From Actinosynnema sp. ALI-1.44 (GTDB lineage: Bacteria; Actinomycetota; Actinomycetes; Mycobacteriales; Pseudonocardiaceae), in the NCBI RefSeq assembly GCF_001984155.1, contig NZ_MTQO01000054.1, positions 1-64,000 of the forward strand: a stretch of 64,000 bases of DNA. Reading direction: 5' to 3'. Both the position numbers and the translations under genes were made by a program. Below, one piece after another: positions 48,069 to 57,331 of this stretch. Numbering within the stretch: position 1 is the first letter of the stretch; every line of letters starts with the position of its first letter. Under the pieces are notes generated by a model. The model had not been told where the DNA came from, did not search any database, and saw only the letters and a list, made by a program, of their open reading frames with translations.

Positions 48069-48623
48069 CACCCGGTCCGGCTTGCCCAACGGCGTCGCCG
48101 CCAGTTCGGTGCCCAGCTCACGCCACGTTTCCGGGACCCAGTCGTCCTCGCCGTCCAGCACGGTCGCCTTGGCGAGCGGCATGAACGGCAGGTCGATGGT
48201 GAGGATCTGCGGGGCCGCCGGGCTGGTCGCCAGCGGCTGCGTGCCGCTCGCGTCGTGCTGGATCACCACGGCCCAGCCCGCCCGGATGATCTTCGGCACG
48301 CCCTCGGTGAACGTGACGAGGCCGTCCTTCGGCTCGGCCGCGACCTCTTCGACCAGTTCGAGCTCGCGGTGCGTGTCGAGCACACCGGCGTAGGGCCGGA
48401 CCGCGTCCACCTCGACGCCTTCGATCGACTCGGCCGCGGTGATCAACATGTCGGGCAGCCTGCCGGACGGCAGTTCGACCACGAGGTCGTCCACGGCCAC
48501 GCCACCCCCGCGCTCGACCACGTCGACGCTGAGGATGTCGGCACCGATCCCGCCGAGCGCGGACGCCACCGCGCCCAGAGTTCCCGGGCTGTCCGGGAGT
48601 TGCACCCGGATCAGGAAGGACAA
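47970..48623 (-). CDS. ACT-domain protein (Rv3013-like)
   Basis: A 217-aa protein whose first 75 residues form an ACT amino-acid-binding domain (FLIRVQLPDSPGTLGAVASAL; DILSVDVVERGGG). The rest is an alpha/beta domain with GAVAIDGKPDRVLLVGRPG-like loops near the end. ACT domains sense amino acids. Orientation opposite to ligA and gatC is the same as I recall for Rv3013. It overlaps the GT87-like gene by 99 bp at the 3' end. The regulated partner is unknown. Confidence 0.82.
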   Translation of the reverse strand: MSFLIRVQLPDSPGTLGAVASALGGIGADILSVDVVERGGGVAVDDLVVELPSGRLPDMLITAAESIEGVEVDAVRPYAGVLDTHRELELVEEVAAEPKDGLVTFTEGVPKIIRAGWAVVIQHDASGTQPLATSPAAPQILTIDLPFMPLAKATVLDGEDDWVPETWRELGTELAATPLGKPDRVLLVGRPGGPMFRAAEVARLAHLAGIVAVVLDG

Positions 48624-48839
48624 GGCGAACGCCTCCTGCGTCGTGCGCGGAACCCTGCCGTCCGCGCATGCTGCCGGGCGCCGATTCTCGCAGATGGGCA
48701 GGTTCCCCTAGGAGTAGGCGTCCGAGTCGCGTGGGTTACGAATCCAAGGAGCCCCGGATAACCCGTTCGGGCCGCGGCCAACCCTCGCCATAGACTCACC
48801 GGGTCCCAGATGAAACGCAATCCCCCGGGGGTTCGTGGA

Positions 48840-49139
48840 GTGCCAACCATCTCCCGCGACGAGGTCGCGCACCTCGCCCGGCTCGCCCGGCTCGCCGTGA
48901 CCGAGCAAGAGCTCGACAAGTTCGCAGGCCAGCTGGACATCATCCTGCAGTCGGTCGCCCAGGTGACCGAGGTCGCAGCCGAGGATGTGCCGCCGACGTC
49001 GCACGCCGTGCCGCTGACCAACGTCTTCCGAGACGACGTCGTCCGCCCGGGACTGACCCAGCAACAGGCGCTGTCCGGCGCCCCAGCGGCTGAGGACGGC
49101 CGGTTCCGCGTGCCCCGCATCCTGGGAGAAGAGCAGTGA
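48840..49139 (+). CDS. gatC: Asp/Glu-tRNA amidotransferase subunit C
   Basis: A 99-aa subunit that wraps around GatA and GatB and holds the complex together. [20 protein letters not shown] and the [10 protein letters not shown] segment are diagnostic. GTG at 48840 is chosen by similarity to other GatC N-termini; the upstream ATG at 48810 is less likely. A TAGACT hexamer (48791-48796) could be the -10 element. GatA follows with 4-nt overlap. The complex makes Gln-tRNA(Gln), and Asn-tRNA(Asn) where needed, from misacylated tRNA. Confidence 0.95.
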   Translation: MPTISRDEVAHLARLARLAVTEQELDKFAGQLDIILQSVAQVTEVAAEDVPPTSHAVPLTNVFRDDVVRPGLTQQQALSGAPAAEDGRFRVPRILGEEQ

Positions 49140-50653
49140 GCGAACTCACCCGGATGACCGCGGCCGAACTGGCCGCCAAGATCCAGGCCAAGGAGGTCTC
49201 GGCGGTCGAGGTCACGCAGGCCCACCTCGACCGGATCGCCGACGTCGACCCGGCCGTCCACGCCTTCCTGCACGTGAGCACGGACAGCGCGCTCGCGCAG
49301 GCCCGTGCCGTCGACGAGGACGTCGCCGCGGGCAACCAGCCCGCCTCGCCGCTGGCCGGTGTGCCGCTGGCGCTCAAGGACGTCGTGACGATGCAGGGGG
49401 CGCCGACGACCGTCGGCTCCAGGATGCTCGAGGGCTGGGAACCGCCGTACGACGCGACGATCACCACGCGCATGCTCGAAGCGGGCATCGTGATCCTGGG
49501 CAAGACCAACATGGACGAGTTCGCGATGGGCTCCTCCACCGAGAACTCCGCGTACGGCCCCACGCACAACCCGTGGGACCTCGACCGCATCCCCGGCGGC
49601 TCCGGCGGCGGCTCGTCGGCCGCGCTGGCCTCGTTCGAAGCGGCGCTCGCGATCGGTACGGACACCGGTGGCTCGATCCGTCAGCCCGGTGCCGTGACCG
49701 GCACGGTTGGCGTGAAGCCGACGTACGGCGGTGTCTCGCGGTACGGGCTGGTGGCGTTCTCGTCGTCGCTCGACCAGGCTGGTCCGTGCGCCCGGACGGT
49801 CATGGACGCGGCGTTGCTGCACGAGGTGATCGGTGGGCACGACCCGTTGGACGCCACGTCCATCAACGAGCCGGTGCCGCCCGTCGTCCAGGCGGTGCGC
49901 GAGGGCGCGATCGGTGACCTGCGCGGCGTGAAGATCGGTGTGGTCAAGGAGTTCTCCGGCGAGGGCTACGACCCGGGCGTCATGGTCTCGTTCAACGAGG
50001 CCGTCGAGCAGTTGCGCGTGCTCGGTGCCGAGATCGTCGAGATCTCGTGCCCGCACTTCAAGTACGCGTTGTCGGCGTACTACCTGATCGCGCCGAGTGA
50101 GTGCTCGTCGAACCTCGCCCGCTTCGACGCGATGCGCTACGGCATCCGCGTCGGTGACAACGGTGAGCGCAGCGCCGAAGAGGTCATGTCGCTGACCCGT
50201 GAGGCCGGGTTCGGCGCGGAGGTCAAGCGCCGCATCATGATCGGCACGTACGCGCTGTCCTCGGGTTACTACGACGCCTACTACGGCTCGGCGCAGAAGG
50301 TCCGCACGCTGATCAAGCGTGACTTCGACGCCGCGTACGAGAAGGTGGACGTGCTGGTCTCGCCGACCACGCCGACCACCGCGTTCCCGATCGGCGAGCG
50401 CGCCGACAACCCGATGGCGATGTACCTCGCCGACCTGTGCACGATTCCGGCGAGCATGGCTGGGCACCCTGCGATGAGCGTGCCGAGCAAGCTCTCGGGC
50501 ATCGACGGTCTGCCGGTCGGCCTGCAGATCATGGCTCCGGCCCTGCAGGAGACCCGGATGTACCGGGTGGCCGCGGCGTACGAGGTGGCACGCAACGAGT
50601 CCGATGGCGGCCCGCTGATCAGCCGGGTTCCCGAACTGGAGGTGGCACGATGA
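49136..50653 (+). CDS. gatA: Asp/Glu-tRNA amidotransferase subunit A
   Basis: A 505-aa glutaminase subunit. Amidase triad: K81 in LALKDVVTM, cis-Ser in the Gly-Ser loop near residue 155, and nucleophile S180 in [11 protein letters not shown]. It releases ammonia from glutamine and channels it to GatB. GTG start overlaps gatC (GTGA); its stop overlaps the small protein gene (ATGA). This is the genuine GatA, unlike the amidase at 6170. Confidence 0.97.
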   Translation: MSELTRMTAAELAAKIQAKEVSAVEVTQAHLDRIADVDPAVHAFLHVSTDSALAQARAVDEDVAAGNQPASPLAGVPLALKDVVTMQGAPTTVGSRMLEGWEPPYDATITTRMLEAGIVILGKTNMDEFAMGSSTENSAYGPTHNPWDLDRIPGGSGGGSSAALASFEAALAIGTDTGGSIRQPGAVTGTVGVKPTYGGVSRYGLVAFSSSLDQAGPCARTVMDAALLHEVIGGHDPLDATSINEPVPPVVQAVREGAIGDLRGVKIGVVKEFSGEGYDPGVMVSFNEAVEQLRVLGAEIVEISCPHFKYALSAYYLIAPSECSSNLARFDAMRYGIRVGDNGERSAEEVMSLTREAGFGAEVKRRIMIGTYALSSGYYDAYYGSAQKVRTLIKRDFDAAYEKVDVLVSPTTPTTAFPIGERADNPMAMYLADLCTIPASMAGHPAMSVPSKLSGIDGLPVGLQIMAPALQETRMYRVAAAYEVARNESDGGPLISRVPELEVAR

Positions 50654-50841
50654 AGAAGGCACGTGGTCTGATCGGTCTGGTCGGTTCCGTCTTCGGCGCG
50701 GTGAGCGCGATACAGGGCTTCCGCAACGCGCGCAAGGACAAGGACAAGCTGTTGCTCGTCAACGCTTCGGCCAGCATCCTCGTCGCGATCACCGGTGTCG
50801 CGCTGACGATCCGTTCGATACGTAAGGACGAGCTGAAGTGA
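50650..50841 (+). CDS. 63-aa small membrane-associated protein between gatA and gatB
   Basis: A 63-aa basic protein with two short hydrophobic stretches ([15 protein letters not shown] and [19 protein letters not shown]) separated by a charged RNARKDKDK loop, so it could be a helical hairpin in the membrane. It is coupled to gatA (ATGA) and gatB (GTGA) at both ends, so it is translated with the amidotransferase. In M. tuberculosis the gene between gatA and gatB is pfkA, as I recall. Function unknown. Confidence 0.85.
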   Translation: MKKARGLIGLVGSVFGAVSAIQGFRNARKDKDKLLLVNASASILVAITGVALTIRSIRKDELK

Positions 50842-52343
50842 CCGCTGCTGCGGAGCTGATGGACTACGACGAGGTCATCGAGCGCTTCGACCCGGTGCTC
50901 GGCCTGGAAGTCCACGTCGAGCTGTCGACGAGTACGAAGATGTTCTGCGGCTGCCCGGTCGTCTTCGGTGCGGAGCCCAACACGCAGGTGTGCCCGACGT
51001 GCCTTGGCCTGCCCGGTGCGCTCCCGGTGGTGAACGCGAAGGGGATCGAGGCGGCGATCCGGATCGGTCTTGCGCTCAACTGCGAGATCGCCGAGTGGTG
51101 CCGGTTCGCGCGCAAGAACTACTTCTACCCGGACATGCCGAAGAACTTCCAGACCTCGCAGTACGACGAGCCGATCGCCTTCAACGGCTGGCTCGACGTC
51201 GAGCTGGAGGACGGAACCGTTGTGCGCGTGGACATCGAGCGCGCACACATGGAAGAGGACACCGGCAAGTCGCTGCACGTGGGCGGCTCGACCGGCCGGA
51301 TCCACGGCGCGGAGCACTCGCTGCTGGACTACAACCGGGCGGGTGTGCCGCTGATCGAGATCGTGACCAAGCCGATCACCGGAACCGGCGCCCGCGCACC
51401 GGAGGTCGCGCGTGCCTATGTGACGGCCCTGCGAGATCTGCTGCGCGCCTTGGAGGTTTCCGACGTCCGGATGGACCAGGGCTCGGTTCGCTGTGACGCC
51501 AACGTGTCCCTGATGGCCAAGGACGCCACGGAGTTCGGCACGCGCACGGAGACGAAGAACGTCAACTCGCTGCGCTCGGTGGAACGGGCGGTGCGTTTCG
51601 AGATGACGCGCCAGGCGGCCGTGCTGGCCGAAGGTGGCACGATCCGCCTGGAGACCCGGCACTTCGACGAGTCGACCGGGAGCACGTCGTCGGGGCGTCC
51701 GAAGGAGACCTCGGAGGACTACCGGTACTTCCCGGAGCCGGACCTGGTCCCGATCGCGCCGTCCCGCGAGTGGGTGGAGGAACTGCGCAAGACGCTGCCG
51801 GAGATGCCCGCCGCGCGTCGCAAGCGCATCCAGGTCGAGTGGAACCTGACGGATCTGGAACTGCGCGACCTGCTGAACGTGGGAGCGGTGGACGTCATCG
51901 CGGCCACAGTGGACGCGGGCGCCTCCCCGGCGGAAGCGAGGGCGTGGTGGGTCAGCCACCTGGCGCAGGAGGCCAACACCCGGGGCGTGGAACTGGCGGA
52001 CCTGCCGATCACCCCGGCCCAGGTGGCCGACGTGATCAAACTGGTGGCCGCCGGAACCCTCACGAACAAGCTGGCCCGCTCGGTGGTCGAGGGAGTGCTG
52101 GCCGGCGAGGGCGAACCGGTTGAGGTCGTGGAGAAGCGCGGCCTGAAGGTCGTGTCCGACGACTCGGCCCTGATCGTGGCGGTCGACGAGGCACTGGCCG
52201 GGCAGCCGGACGTGCTGGAGAAGATCCGCAGCGGCAAGGTCGCCGCCGCGGGCGCCATCGTCGGCGCGGTGATGAAGGCGACGAAGGGCCAGGCGGACGC
52301 GAAGCGTGTCCGTGAACTGATCCTGGAACGCGCCAACGCGTAG
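50838..52343 (+). CDS. gatB: Asp/Glu-tRNA amidotransferase subunit B
   Basis: A 501-aa subunit that binds misacylated tRNA and activates the side-chain carboxylate with ATP. The cradle domain begins [10 protein letters not shown], with zinc-site-like Cys in [10 protein letters not shown] and [10 protein letters not shown], and [15 protein letters not shown] is a family signature. The C-terminal YqeY-like tail domain (about 355-500) contacts tRNA. Its start overlaps the 63-aa gene, and a strong rho-independent terminator follows 7 nt after the stop. Confidence 0.97.
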   Translation: MTAAAELMDYDEVIERFDPVLGLEVHVELSTSTKMFCGCPVVFGAEPNTQVCPTCLGLPGALPVVNAKGIEAAIRIGLALNCEIAEWCRFARKNYFYPDMPKNFQTSQYDEPIAFNGWLDVELEDGTVVRVDIERAHMEEDTGKSLHVGGSTGRIHGAEHSLLDYNRAGVPLIEIVTKPITGTGARAPEVARAYVTALRDLLRALEVSDVRMDQGSVRCDANVSLMAKDATEFGTRTETKNVNSLRSVERAVRFEMTRQAAVLAEGGTIRLETRHFDESTGSTSSGRPKETSEDYRYFPEPDLVPIAPSREWVEELRKTLPEMPAARRKRIQVEWNLTDLELRDLLNVGAVDVIAATVDAGASPAEARAWWVSHLAQEANTRGVELADLPITPAQVADVIKLVAAGTLTNKLARSVVEGVLAGEGEPVEVVEKRGLKVVSDDSALIVAVDEALAGQPDVLEKIRSGKVAAAGAIVGAVMKATKGQADAKRVRELILERANA

Positions 52344-52349
52344 AGGCAC

Positions 52350-52394
52350 AACGAAAAGTGCGGGCCACCCCCCGAGGTGGCCCGCACTTTCGTT
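52350..52394. terminator. Strong bidirectional terminator after gatB
   Basis: AAAGTGCGGGCCACC and GGTGGCCCGCACTTT make a 15-bp perfect stem with a 6-nt loop; AACG/CGTT extends it with one bulged A. CGTTTT follows on the plus strand, and a matching A-rich run lies on the other side, so it can stop both gatB and the convergent MFS gene. Confidence 0.92.
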
Positions 52395-52428
52395 TTCCCC
52401 TGCCAGACGGCTTTGTCGGCGTGGGGGC

Positions 52429-53988
52429 TCAGTCGACCAGGGCCGGAACCGGCTTGGCGGTCTCCTTGTCGCTGGACGCGACGGTGAACCCGCGCAGCGG
52501 CTCGGACTTGAGCAGCCACGACACGGCGAAGCCGATCGCCAGGAACACGCTGGCCCACAGGAACACGGTCTGGATGCCGGAGACCATGCCGCCGGTGTAG
52601 GCATCCCGCACTGGTGCGGGCAGGGCCTCGAGCATCTTCGGGCTGAGCTGTCCGCCGGTGCTGGTGAGCTGGGAGCCCGCCGAGCCGAGTGCCGAGGTCA
52701 TGCTGTCGGTGATCCGGCCGGTGAAGATCGAGCCGAGGACCGCGACGCCGAGCGAGCCGCCCATGCTGCGGGCGAACGTCGCCGTGCTGGTCGCCACGCC
52801 GAGTTCACGCATGTCCACGCTGTTCTGCGCGATCAGGTTCGTCGTGCCCATCAGCAGGCCCAGTCCCGCGCCCATCACCACGAGGTACAGGCTTGAGGTG
52901 AACGAGCTCGTCGTCGCGTCCAGCTGGGTCAGCAGCAGCGTGCCGACCGCCATCACGGCCATGCCGACGATGGGGAACGTGCGGTAGTGGCCGGTCCGGC
53001 TGGTCAGCTGGCCGGTCACGGTCGAGAACACGAGCATTCCCGCCATCAACGGCAGCAGCAACAGCCCGCTGTTCGTCGCCGACTCGCCCTGCACGATCTG
53101 CTGGTACTGCGGCAGGAAGCTGACCGCGCCGAACATCGCGAAGCCGGACATGAAGGACAGGGTCGACGCGAGGGTGAAGTTGCGGATCTTGAACAGGCGC
53201 AGCGGCAGGATCGGCTCCTGCACCCGGCGTTCCACCCACACGAACGCCGCGAGCGACACGACGGTCAACGCGCCGAGGCCGATGATCTGCCACGAGCCCC
53301 AGGGGTACTCCGTGCCGCCCCAGGTCGCGAACAGCACCAGCGAACCGATGCCCGCGGTCAGCAGTGCGGCGCCCCAGTAGTCGATCACGGCCTTGCCCGC
53401 GCGCTTCGGCAGGTTCAGCGACGACAGGCCTACCACGAGCAGTGCGATGACGCCCAGCGGCAGGTTGACGTAGAACGACCAGCGCCAGTCGAGGTTGTCC
53501 GTGATGAATCCGCCGAGGAACGGGCCGCCGACCATGGCGATCGGCATCACGGCCGCGAACAGGCCCTGCGTCTTGCCCCTGTCCTTCGGCGCGACCATCT
53601 CGGCCATGATCGCCATCGCGCCGACCATCAGACCGCCTGCGCCGAGTCCTTGTACGGCCCGGTACGCGATCAGTTCGGTCATCGACCCCGATGTGCCTGC
53701 CAGCGCCGAGCCGATCAGGAACACCACGATCGAGGTCATGAACATGCCTTTGCGACCGTAGAGGTCGCTGAGTTTGCCCCAGATCGGTGTGGAGACGGCC
53801 GACGCCAGGGTGTACGCCGTCACCACCCATGCGAAGTGGTTGAGGCCACCGAGGTCCCCGACGATGGTCGGCATGGCGGTGCCGACGATCATGTTGTCGA
53901 GCATGGCCAACAGGATGCCGATCATCAGTCCGGCGAAGACTGTGTACTGCTTGCGTTTCGTGAGAGGTGCTTCGAGTGGTGCGTTCAT
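52429..53988 (-). CDS. DHA2-family (EmrB/QacA) drug-efflux transporter
   Basis: A 519-aa, about 14-helix MFS exporter. Motif A GKLSDLYGRKGMFM (about residue 71-84) and motif C-like VGGPFLGGFITD are visible. Its divergent partner is a TetR regulator 103 bp away, with a large nested dyad between. It should export a lipophilic toxic compound. A GGGACGGGA site precedes the ATG. Substrate unknown. Confidence 0.9.
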   Translation of the reverse strand: MNAPLEAPLTKRKQYTVFAGLMIGILLAMLDNMIVGTAMPTIVGDLGGLNHFAWVVTAYTLASAVSTPIWGKLSDLYGRKGMFMTSIVVFLIGSALAGTSGSMTELIAYRAVQGLGAGGLMVGAMAIMAEMVAPKDRGKTQGLFAAVMPIAMVGGPFLGGFITDNLDWRWSFYVNLPLGVIALLVVGLSSLNLPKRAGKAVIDYWGAALLTAGIGSLVLFATWGGTEYPWGSWQIIGLGALTVVSLAAFVWVERRVQEPILPLRLFKIRNFTLASTLSFMSGFAMFGAVSFLPQYQQIVQGESATNSGLLLLPLMAGMLVFSTVTGQLTSRTGHYRTFPIVGMAVMAVGTLLLTQLDATTSSFTSSLYLVVMGAGLGLLMGTTNLIAQNSVDMRELGVATSTATFARSMGGSLGVAVLGSIFTGRITDSMTSALGSAGSQLTSTGGQLSPKMLEALPAPVRDAYTGGMVSGIQTVFLWASVFLAIGFAVSWLLKSEPLRGFTVASSDKETAKPVPALVD

Positions 53989-54006
53989 GGTCCCGTCCCC
54001 GCTATG

Positions 54007-54077
54007 CTTACTTGCCGTCCGGCTAGGTAACTTGCTAGCCGTACGGTAAGCTAGTCGCTAGCCGGTCGTCAAGTAAG
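54007..54077. promoter_or_regulatory. 71-bp nested dyad, TetR operator region
   Basis: Three complementary pairs share one centre near 54042: outer CTTACTTG/CAAGTAAG (54007-54014, 54070-54077), middle CCGGCTAG/CTAGCCGG (54019-54026, 54058-54065) and inner CCGTACGG (54039-54046). The set fills most of the gap between MFS and TetR genes and probably holds two or more TetR dimers. Confidence 0.75.
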
Positions 54078-54091
54078 TTCTGGGAGTGAGC

Positions 54092-54643
54092 ATGGCCACA
54101 CGGTCCGACACGAAGGCCAAGATCCAAGACGTCGCCCTCGAGCTCTTCGGCGAACAGGGCTACGACAAGACGTCGCTGCGCGAGATCGCCGAGCGCCTCG
54201 GCGTGACGAAGGCGGCGCTGTACTACCACTTCAAGACCAAGGAAGAGATCATCACCAGCCTCATGCAGGAGACGGGTGACAAGCTCCAGGAGGTCGCCGA
54301 CTGGCTGGCCGACAAGGAGCCGACGCAGGCCAATCGCGAGGAGCTGCTGCGCCGCTACTCCGCGGCGATCGTCGACACGGACAGGCACTTCAGGCTGATC
54401 CGCCTCATGCAGGAGAACCAGCCCGCGCTGCGGGAGCTCGCCGCGGGCATGAAGGGCCACGAGCGGGCCAAGGTCTTCTTCGAGTTCATGACCGGCCCGG
54501 ACGCGTCACTGGCCGACCAGCTGCGCGCACGCCTGGCCGTCATGGTGCAGCACATGGGCATGTTCGCGCTCCAGGAAACCGGCGCGTCCGAGGAGGACAG
54601 GAGGGCCGCCGCGCTCGAGGTCGGCATGGACCTGATCAGGTAG
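54092..54643 (+). CDS. TetR-family repressor of the DHA2 pump
   Basis: A 183-aa TetR regulator with HTH TSLREIAERLGVTKAALYYHF. ATG at 54092 is preferred (GGGAG five bases upstream); GTG at 54086 would add two residues. It is divergent from the DHA2 transporter with the 71-bp dyad between. The C-terminal domain has several Met residues (VMVQHMGMFALQ) that could line a lipophilic ligand pocket. Tandem hairpin repeats follow the stop. Confidence 0.9.
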   Translation: MATRSDTKAKIQDVALELFGEQGYDKTSLREIAERLGVTKAALYYHFKTKEEIITSLMQETGDKLQEVADWLADKEPTQANREELLRRYSAAIVDTDRHFRLIRLMQENQPALRELAAGMKGHERAKVFFEFMTGPDASLADQLRARLAVMVQHMGMFALQETGASEEDRRAAALEVGMDLIR

Positions 54644-54649
54644 GCCTGT

Positions 54650-54732
54650 GCAACCAATGTGGCCTTCGTTGCGGAAAACGCAACCAATGTGGCCTTCGTT
54701 GCGGAAAACGCAACCAAGGCGGCATTCGTTGC
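54650..54732. repeat. 30-bp tandem repeats with GCAAC/GTTGC dyads
   Basis: Units start at 54650, 54680 and 54710. The first two are identical over 30 bp, and the third is partial and diverged. Each unit begins GCAACCAA and ends its first part with TTCGTTGC, so each can form a small hairpin. They follow a TetR gene and precede the convergent oxidoreductase end. They may act as terminator or be an intergenic repeat family. Confidence 0.8.
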
Positions 54733-54772
54733 ATCCAGGCCGGTGCGTTTCAGGCACAGAAGGCGGCACTGG

Positions 54773-57256
54773 TCATCGCAGCACTTCGATGCGAGCGGGC
54801 ACGTTCTTGTGGTTGGGGTTGCCGAAGAACTTGTCGCGCCGCGAGTTCGTGGTCAACGTGTTGAGCGGGACGCCGACGACCGTCGCGGTGCCGTCCTCGC
54901 CCGGATAGGTCACGCCGAGTCCGTTGGGCAGTGAGACGTGGCCGGGCCGCATCATGGCGTTGACTTCGACCACGGTTTCCGCCGCGCCCGCCTCGGTGAC
55001 GACACGCACGCGGTCGCCGGTGGTGACGCCCAGGTCCGCCGCGTCGTCCTCGCCGATCCGCAGCGCGCCTTCCGCGTCACGGCGGCGCCACTCGGGATTG
55101 CGGATGATCACGTTGGCGGTGAAGGCCCGGCGTTCCCCGGCGGACAGCACGAACGGGAACTCCGCGGACGTGTGGTCCGACTCGATCTCGTTGAGCCGCT
55201 TGAGCTCGTCGAGCAGCAGCGGGATGGACGCGTGGATCTTGCGGTCGGGGTGCCGGACGTAACTCCAGGCGTCCTCGTAGCTGTCGTCGCTGAACAACAC
55301 GCCTTCCCTGTTGTCGCGGAATGCCTCGAACAGCTGCTCGCCCTTGGCGAACCCGCGTGCGGTGAATCCGGCCCGGCCGACCGCGTCCGGGTAGCCGATC
55401 GCGCACACCTGAGCCATGCCCCAGACCAACGCCATGGGCCGCTCGCCGTCGGGCATGGTCGTGCCGAGCGTCCGGTACAGCAGGTACGGGAGCAACCCGG
55501 CCAGCTCCGGCTGGTGTTCGACAGTCGAGAACAGCGCGAGGGCGAACGCGCGGTGGCTCACTGTGGCCGCGGCCGTGAGGTCGTCGATGAGCCGCTGATC
55601 CACGAGACCGAGCCGGTCGACGATCGCGGCGTAGATCTCGGGCTCGGGCCGGGTGCCCGGCAGCGGGTCCATCAACGGCCTGCGCACCTGGAACGTGTTG
55701 TGCGGGAAGTGCAGCGTGAAGAAGGATGCCTCGTACTTCTCGAACTGGCTGGCCGCGGGCAGCACGTAGTCGGCTTGCCGCGCGGTCTCGGTGAAGGCGA
55801 CGTCGACCACGACCGACACCGCCAGTGACCGCATCGCCTCGGCGAACCGCGCTGTGCCCGGCAGCGAGTGGACCGGGTTCGACGCGTCGATCCACATCGC
55901 ACGCAACCGGTCGGGGTGGTCGGTGAGGATCTCCTCGACGATGGAGTTGCACGGGATCAGCCCGCCGATCGCGGCCGCGCCCGTCACCGGGGTCGTGCCC
56001 AGCTCGTCGGAGTCCACAAAGGTGAGCCGGTCGGTCAGCCGTTGCGCGAGCGGAACGGAGAGCGGTTCGAAGAACACGCGCAGCGCGGCGTCGGCGGCTC
56101 GGTCGGCCATCGCACGGGACCAGGCTCGCCCGCTGCTCCCGCTGAGCAACCGGCGCAGGAGCTTTGCGCTGTGCCGCATCATCTTCGTCCCGATGACCCG
56201 TCGCGCGCCCTCGGCCCACACCGGGCCGTCCTGTCGGGGAACGGCGTGCCACCGGCCGGCGATGGGAACCACCCAGGAGTGCAGGTTCACGCCGCCTGGT
56301 TTGCCGAAGTTGCCGGTGAGCAGCCACAACATCTTGTGCATGTAGGCCACCAGTGTGCTGTTCGACGAGTGCTGCACACCGAGGTCTTCGTACGTGGAGA
56401 CGGACTCGGCCGCGGCGATGCGTCGCGCGGCGGCGCGGATCAGGTCCTCGGGGACGTCACAACGACCGGCGTGGTCCGTGATGTCCACGCGGCGCAGGAA
56501 AGCGAGCACGTCCTCCACGCCGACCGCGTGTTCGTCGAGCCAGTCCCGCGCGATCAGGTTCTCCTGCACGAGGGTCGCGGCGATCGCCGACACGCACCAC
56601 AGGTCGGTGCCCGGCTTGAGCTGGAGGTGGAAGTCGGCGAGTTCCGCGGTCTCCGACCGGCGCGGGTCGATGACGATGATCGACCGCTTGGGGTCACGGG
56701 CCAGTTCCCGCAGTGTGGGGCGGGCGCGGGCGACGCCGTGGGACTGCCACGGGTTCTTCCCGATGAAGACCGCGACCTCGGCGTTCTCGAAGTCCCCGGT
56801 GACGTGTGTGCCGCACATCTCGTGGGTGACCCACGCCTCGCTGGTCTTCTCCTGTGCCAGCGCGTTGGAGAAGTACTTGACTCCCAACGCCGCCATGAGC
56901 GCCCGGCCGTAGGCGCCGCCGAGGTGGTTGCCCTGACCGCCGCCCCCGTAGTAGAAGATCTTGTCGCCACCATGGGTGTCACGGACCGCGGCCAGCTTTC
57001 CGGCGATCTCGTCGAGCGCGGTGTCCCAGTCGATCTCCTCGTAGGTGCCGTCGGGACGGCGGCGCAACGGGCTGTCGAGGCGATGCGGCCCGTTCTGGTA
57101 GCGGTCCAGCCGCAACGGCTTCTCGCAGGTGTAGCCCGCGGAGCCGGGGTGGTCCTTGTCGCCGCGGATCTTGAGCAGCCGCCGGTCGGCGACCTGCATC
57201 TCCAGTCCGCAGTTGCACTCGCAGAGGATGCAGGCGGTCTTGGCCCACTCAGTCAT
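54773..57256 (-). CDS. Molybdopterin oxidoreductase, formate-dehydrogenase-like
   Basis: An 827-aa Mo-bisMGD enzyme of the formate dehydrogenase/nitrate reductase family. The N-terminal [4Fe-4S] site is C9-x2-C12-x3-C16 with C44 (YTCEKP). C148 in THEMCGTH is the likely Mo ligand in place of selenocysteine. Molybdopterin-binding segments follow (GKNPWQSHG; WIDASNPVHS), and the C-terminal dinucleotide-binding domain starts near 710. There is no Tat signal, so it is cytoplasmic. No diaphorase or membrane partner is adjacent. ATG at 57256 has GGGAGGG upstream. Substrate (formate or other) is open. Confidence 0.85.
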   Translation of the reverse strand: MTEWAKTACILCECNCGLEMQVADRRLLKIRGDKDHPGSAGYTCEKPLRLDRYQNGPHRLDSPLRRRPDGTYEEIDWDTALDEIAGKLAAVRDTHGGDKIFYYGGGGQGNHLGGAYGRALMAALGVKYFSNALAQEKTSEAWVTHEMCGTHVTGDFENAEVAVFIGKNPWQSHGVARARPTLRELARDPKRSIIVIDPRRSETAELADFHLQLKPGTDLWCVSAIAATLVQENLIARDWLDEHAVGVEDVLAFLRRVDITDHAGRCDVPEDLIRAAARRIAAAESVSTYEDLGVQHSSNSTLVAYMHKMLWLLTGNFGKPGGVNLHSWVVPIAGRWHAVPRQDGPVWAEGARRVIGTKMMRHSAKLLRRLLSGSSGRAWSRAMADRAADAALRVFFEPLSVPLAQRLTDRLTFVDSDELGTTPVTGAAAIGGLIPCNSIVEEILTDHPDRLRAMWIDASNPVHSLPGTARFAEAMRSLAVSVVVDVAFTETARQADYVLPAASQFEKYEASFFTLHFPHNTFQVRRPLMDPLPGTRPEPEIYAAIVDRLGLVDQRLIDDLTAAATVSHRAFALALFSTVEHQPELAGLLPYLLYRTLGTTMPDGERPMALVWGMAQVCAIGYPDAVGRAGFTARGFAKGEQLFEAFRDNREGVLFSDDSYEDAWSYVRHPDRKIHASIPLLLDELKRLNEIESDHTSAEFPFVLSAGERRAFTANVIIRNPEWRRRDAEGALRIGEDDAADLGVTTGDRVRVVTEAGAAETVVEVNAMMRPGHVSLPNGLGVTYPGEDGTATVVGVPLNTLTTNSRRDKFFGNPNHKNVPARIEVLR

Positions 57257-57290
57257 GGTCCCTCCCGGCACCGGTACCTACTTGGGAGTA

Positions 57291-57319
57291 ACTATGACTC
57301 ATGACATATATTCGGTCAA
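57291..57319 (-). promoter_or_regulatory. Promoter candidate for the molybdopterin oxidoreductase
   Basis: On the minus strand, TTGACC (57314-57319) and CATAGT (57291-57296) are separated by 17 bp. They lie in an unusually AT-rich gap between the TetR stop and the oxidoreductase start, giving a leader of about 28 nt. TGAC...GTCA dyads overlap the spacer and could bind the TetR protein. Confidence 0.5.
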
Positions 57320-57331
57320 TGCCGTGGGTGA

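Noticed and set aside
48738-48752. GGGTTACGAATCC, resembling a tRNA T-arm
   Set aside because: It lacks the GTTCRA core, and no acceptor or anticodon arm can be formed around it.
48611-52604. Long minus-strand frames opposite gatA and gatB
   Set aside because: Rich in Arg, His and Val without motifs, and fully explained by the gat genes.
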